Shown here in pieces: positions 61,127 through 64,000 of a stretch of 64,000 nt of DNA (the stretch's first letter is position 1; every line of letters starts with the position of its first letter). Source of the stretch: Nocardia exalbida NBRC 100660 (GTDB lineage: Bacteria; Actinomycetota; Actinomycetes; Mycobacteriales; Mycobacteriaceae). Location: assembly GCF_000308575.1 (NCBI RefSeq), contig NZ_BAFZ01000061.1:186001-250000 (forward strand), given 5' to 3'. Below the pieces are notes generated by a model. It did not search any database. It saw nothing but the letters and a program-made list of their open reading frames with translations, and was not told the DNA's origin. The translations under genes were made by a program, and so were the position numbers.

Positions 61127-61297
61127 GAGCCGCGCTCATTCCGGGCGGGGCGGACGGCCTGCAGTTCACCGCCTTGGCCGCGCTGGGCGCCGCGATCGCT
61201 CTCGCCTGATCGGGCGAGACGAAGCGGGCGGTAGCGCCGGCCGGTCAGTCCGTGGCCAGGCCGGTTTCCTGTGGGATCGCCAGGGCACTCGATCACC

Positions 61298-61576
61298 ATG
61301 GATGCTGACGATACGACGCCGAGCAACGCACCTCATTCCGGTCGAGTCACGCAAGATGACCTGCGCCGTCTGCTGGCCGCAGGCGAGCCGGACGCGCGCC
61401 TGGTCCTGGAAGAGGGACAGCTCAGGATCGAACCCGGTGCCGGACCCGAAACGCGCGGAATGCTCATCCTGACGCGAGCCGAATTGGCCGACCGGCTCGG
61501 AGCCGATCCGGACGCCACGGCACTGGCCACGGCTGCCGCCGAGTTGGACGCCGAGGTCCGCCTCCGCGGCGCCTGA
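61298..61576 (+). CDS. Small hypothetical acidic protein
   Basis: The 92-residue protein is acidic and Ala/Leu-rich, with VTQDDLRRLLAAGEPDARLVLEEGQLRIEPG in the first half and MLILTRAELADRLGADPDATALATAAAELD in the second. No family is recognised. Codon use is that of a real gene, and the composition is unlike frame shadows here. The ATG at 61298 is chosen; an in-frame GTG at 61271 would add nine residues. There is no clear ribosome binding site. It stands alone between two functional groups. Confidence 0.6.
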   Translation: MDADDTTPSNAPHSGRVTQDDLRRLLAAGEPDARLVLEEGQLRIEPGAGPETRGMLILTRAELADRLGADPDATALATAAAELDAEVRLRGA

Positions 61577-61682
61577 GGCGCATCGCGGCCCGGGCGGATA
61601 GCCGGCGGGCCGCCGCGCGAATCGGCCGCACACGAAATATCGGTTTGCCCGCCCGTACGCCGGACGAGCACCATAGACGGGC

Positions 61683-62255
61683 ATGGACATCGAACCGCGC
61701 TACGCACTCGCACCGGGTGTGGGGCCGCCGCAACGAATCGAAGTCGGAGAACTGCTGTCGCGCCGTTGGCTGCCGGAGGATCTGCTGCCGCGGCTCGAGG
61801 CGATCAACGCGTCGTTCGACGAGATCCACCCCTGGATGGACTGGCTGCCCGAACCGGCGACGCTGGAGGGTCAACGCGCCTTCGGCCGGGAAACGGACAA
61901 GAGCTGGCCCAGCGCCGCCGGAGGCTTCAACTTCGGCATTTTCGACGCCGAAGGCAACGTGCTCGGCGCGATCGGTCTGCACGACCGGCTCGGTGCAGGA
62001 GCCGTGGAGATCGGCTACTGGTGTCACACCGCGCACTGCGGCCGGGGAGTGATCACCCGGAGCGCGGCCGCCTTGACCCGTATCGCGTTGGCATCACCCG
62101 GTGTCGACCGCGTCGAGATCCATTGCGACGAGGCCAATATCCGCAGTGCCGCGGTCGCCCGTCGGCTCGGCTACCGGCTGGATCGGATCGAGCCACGGGA
62201 AAGGACTGCGCCCGCGGAGTCCGGTCGCGGAATGTACTGGGTCATGCGGCGGTGA
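61683..62255 (+). CDS. GNAT-family N-acetyltransferase (RimJ/RimL-like)
   Basis: The 190-residue protein has the layout of ribosomal-protein-type acetyltransferases. The acetyl-CoA-binding motif is HCGRGVITRSAAALTRIA near residue 120, preceded by the core strand AVEIGYWC and followed by VDRVEIHCDEANIRSAAVARRLGY. It should transfer acetyl from acetyl-CoA to an amino group; the acceptor may be a protein N-terminus or a small amine. The ATG at 61683 starts just before ALAPGVGPPQRIEVG. The stop lies 14 bp before the stop of the convergent acyl-CoA synthetase. Confidence 0.88.
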   Translation: MDIEPRYALAPGVGPPQRIEVGELLSRRWLPEDLLPRLEAINASFDEIHPWMDWLPEPATLEGQRAFGRETDKSWPSAAGGFNFGIFDAEGNVLGAIGLHDRLGAGAVEIGYWCHTAHCGRGVITRSAAALTRIALASPGVDRVEIHCDEANIRSAAVARRLGYRLDRIEPRERTAPAESGRGMYWVMRR

Positions 62256-62269
62256 TCACCCGCCCGGTC

Positions 62270-64000
62270 TCACCCCGTTGTCCGCGCCGAATCCGCCGCC
62301 GTGGCGACAGGTGCGCCGGGTTCGTGGACAGCGGGGCCGGGGTCGGCGTCGTAGAGTTCGGCGATCTCGGTGGCGTACTTCTCGGCGATCACTCGCCGCT
62401 TGAGCTTCATGGTGAGGGTGACTTCGTCGCCGCCCGCCTCCCAGAAGGTGGGCAACAGGCGGAACCGTTTGACTTGCTCCACCCGTGAGAGTCGAGCGTT
62501 GCCCGCGGCGATGCCGGCGGTGATCCGCTCGATGACACCGGCATCGGCCGACAAGGCCGCCGCCGACGAGTCCGGCAGATGGTGGCGCGCGGCGTACGGT
62601 CCGGCGGATTCGGCGTCGAGGACGACCAGCGCGGTGTTGTAGGGGCGGCTGTCGCCGATCACGGCGATGGCCCCGATCAGCGGGGTCGCCGCCTTGATCG
62701 CGTTCTCGATGTTGGTGGGGGACATGTTCTTCCCGGCGGAGTTGATGATCAACTCCTTCTTGCGGTCCACGACACGGAGGTATCCGTCGTCGTCGATGGT
62801 GATCACATCGCCGGTGCTCAGCCAGCCCTCGGAATCGACGGCCTCGGCGGTCTTGCCGGGTTCTCCGCGATAGCCCTTCATCACGAGCGGTCCACGCACC
62901 TGTAGTTCGCCGTCATCGGCGATCCTGGCCTGCATGCCGGGCAGCAACTTGCCCACGGTGCCGAGTCCGGCTTCGCCGGGATGACTGACGCTGCAGATGC
63001 AGGTGAGTTCGGACATGCCCCAGATCTCCGCGATCGGGACCCCGAGGCCGGCGAAGAAGCCGAGCGTCTCGGCCGGGATGGGCGCCGCGCCGGAGATCGC
63101 CCAGCGGACCCGGTCGAGACCGAGTTTCGCACGCAGCCCCGACAGCACGAGCCGGTCGGCGCGCGCCCACTCGGCGGCGACCGCTTCCGGGACCGGTTCC
63201 CCGTTCAATTGGTGCGCGCTGCGCCGGGCGGCGACCGCCAACGCCCAGTGCAGTGCGGCCCTGCGGTCTTCGTCCGGTTCGCTGGCGACGGCGAATTCGA
63301 TTGCCGCCTTCAGCTTCTCCCATACGCGAGGCACGGCGCCCCAGATCGTGGGATGCAGGTCGGCCAGCGCGGCGCCGATCCCGGTGGGGTCGGCGACGCA
63401 GGTCACCTGCGTGCCGAAGACCTCCTGGAAGTAGAGCGCGGTGAGCCGGTCGGCGATGTGCGCGGTCGGCATATAGGACGTGATCGTGTCGCCGAAGCGA
63501 ACTCCGAGCACTCGATCGACGGCATAGCACTCGAACATCAGGTTCGCATGTGTCGTCTCCACGCCCTTGGGGTTGCCGGTGGTCCCCGACGTATAGATCA
63601 GCGTGGCGACGTCATCCGGCCGGACCGCACGCCACGCGGCGTCGAAGTCGAAGTTCTCCTCGCCCGCGGCGATCACGTCGGCGACCGACAAAGTGCCCTC
63701 GGGTGCGTCGTCGACGCAGACGATGTGGTCGAGTTCGACTCCGCTCGCACGGATCGGCTCGACATACCGAGGCTCGCACATCACCAGTCGCACACCGGCA
63801 TTGCCGAGGACGTACGCGATCTGCTCCGGCGCCGCGGTGTTGTACACCGAGAAACTGGTGGCGCCCAGGTGCTGAGCCCCGATTTCCAAGGGATAGAAAT
63901 CGATGCGGTTGGACATCATCGAGGCGACGGTGTCGCCGGGCCGCACCCCGAGCGCCGACAGGCCGGCGGCGATACCCCGGACCCGCGCCGCGTACTCGCG
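62270..64000 (-). CDS. Long-chain acyl-CoA synthetase (FAA1/FadD15 type), N-terminus beyond the window
   Basis: The reading frame is open through the right edge, so the first residues are missing; about 577 residues are visible. This AMP-forming enzyme should activate long-chain fatty acids to acyl-CoA. It has YTSGTTGNPKGVETTH, the linker region SYMPTAHIADRLTALYFQEV, GMSELTCICS (the YG(L/M)SE-type motif), GWLSTGDVITIDDDGYLRVVDRKK, and NSAGKNMSPTNIE, the signature of the FAA1-type long-chain class. C-terminal LKRRVIAEKYATEIAELY follows, near the expected catalytic lysine. Function beyond fatty-acid activation cannot be set. Confidence 0.92.
   Translation of the reverse strand, partial: REYAARVRGIAAGLSALGVRPGDTVASMMSNRIDFYPLEIGAQHLGATSFSVYNTAAPEQIAYVLGNAGVRLVMCEPRYVEPIRASGVELDHIVCVDDAPEGTLSVADVIAAGEENFDFDAAWRAVRPDDVATLIYTSGTTGNPKGVETTHANLMFECYAVDRVLGVRFGDTITSYMPTAHIADRLTALYFQEVFGTQVTCVADPTGIGAALADLHPTIWGAVPRVWEKLKAAIEFAVASEPDEDRRAALHWALAVAARRSAHQLNGEPVPEAVAAEWARADRLVLSGLRAKLGLDRVRWAISGAAPIPAETLGFFAGLGVPIAEIWGMSELTCICSVSHPGEAGLGTVGKLLPGMQARIADDGELQVRGPLVMKGYRGEPGKTAEAVDSEGWLSTGDVITIDDDGYLRVVDRKKELIINSAGKNMSPTNIENAIKAATPLIGAIAVIGDSRPYNTALVVLDAESAGPYAARHHLPDSSAAALSADAGVIERITAGIAAGNARLSRVEQVKRFRLLPTFWEAGGDEVTLTMKLKRRVIAEKYATEIAELYDADPGPAVHEPGAPVATAADSARTTG

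Overview
The window is very GC-rich with strong third-position GC bias, and its gene content is that of a mycolic-acid actinobacterium. The close matches to mycobacterial families (a FadE5-type acyl-CoA dehydrogenase, an Mce3R-like double TetR regulator, an NmtR metal sensor), a WS/DGAT acyltransferase and several nonribosomal peptide synthetase (NRPS) modules point to Nocardia or a close relative. No rRNA, tRNA, insertion sequence or CRISPR array was recognised. All functional calls come from reading motifs by eye; no search was run.

Region 1 (1-32680) is NRPS biosynthesis. The end of one NRPS enters from the left edge (A-T-C-A-T-TE, with a threonine-type last adenylation domain). A WS/DGAT-family acyltransferase and a small pyridoxamine-oxidase-fold protein follow. 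After a 1.15-kb intergenic region carrying several palindromes comes one 24.5-kb gene for a seven-module NRPS: C(starter)AT-CAT-CAT-CAT-CATE-CAT-CAT-TE. Its first C domain resembles the EntF/DhbF starter type, so an N-acylated heptapeptide with a D residue at position 5 and a Thr-like residue at position 7 is the expected type of product. A near-perfect 51-nt hairpin separates it from the next, convergent gene.

Region 2 (33109-42507) is lipid, carbon and metal housekeeping: fadE5 on the minus strand; an Mce3R-like regulator with two TetR domains and a direct repeat of TTAATNACCACTAAGT just upstream of fadE5; a divergent MarR regulator across an 18-bp palindrome; 6-phosphogluconate dehydrogenase; and a divergent P1B-4 metal ATPase/NmtR pair with a recognisable operator. 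An F420-type luciferase-like oxidoreductase follows.

Region 3 (42507-52543) has an adenosine-specific-kinase-like protein, a PP2C phosphatase, a hypothetical protein with eight 10-residue repeats, an MmcQ/YjbR protein, an acyl-CoA carboxylase beta subunit, a lipase maturation factor-like membrane protein, an MscS channel, two very small membrane proteins and a YfcE-type phosphoesterase.

Region 4 (52555-54684) is a tightly coupled three-gene minus-strand operon: a membrane protein ending in a Gly/Cys tail, a DUF692 (multinuclear iron oxidase-type) enzyme and a small partner-like protein. DUF692 enzymes are known to modify cysteines of peptide substrates, so this is the best candidate here for an undescribed modification system.

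Region 5 (54834-64000) has a PucR-type regulator divergent from an operon of acyl-CoA ligase, DUF3556 membrane protein and FAD oxidoreductase, then a small hypothetical gene, a GNAT acetyltransferase and the C-terminal part of a long-chain acyl-CoA synthetase running off the right edge.
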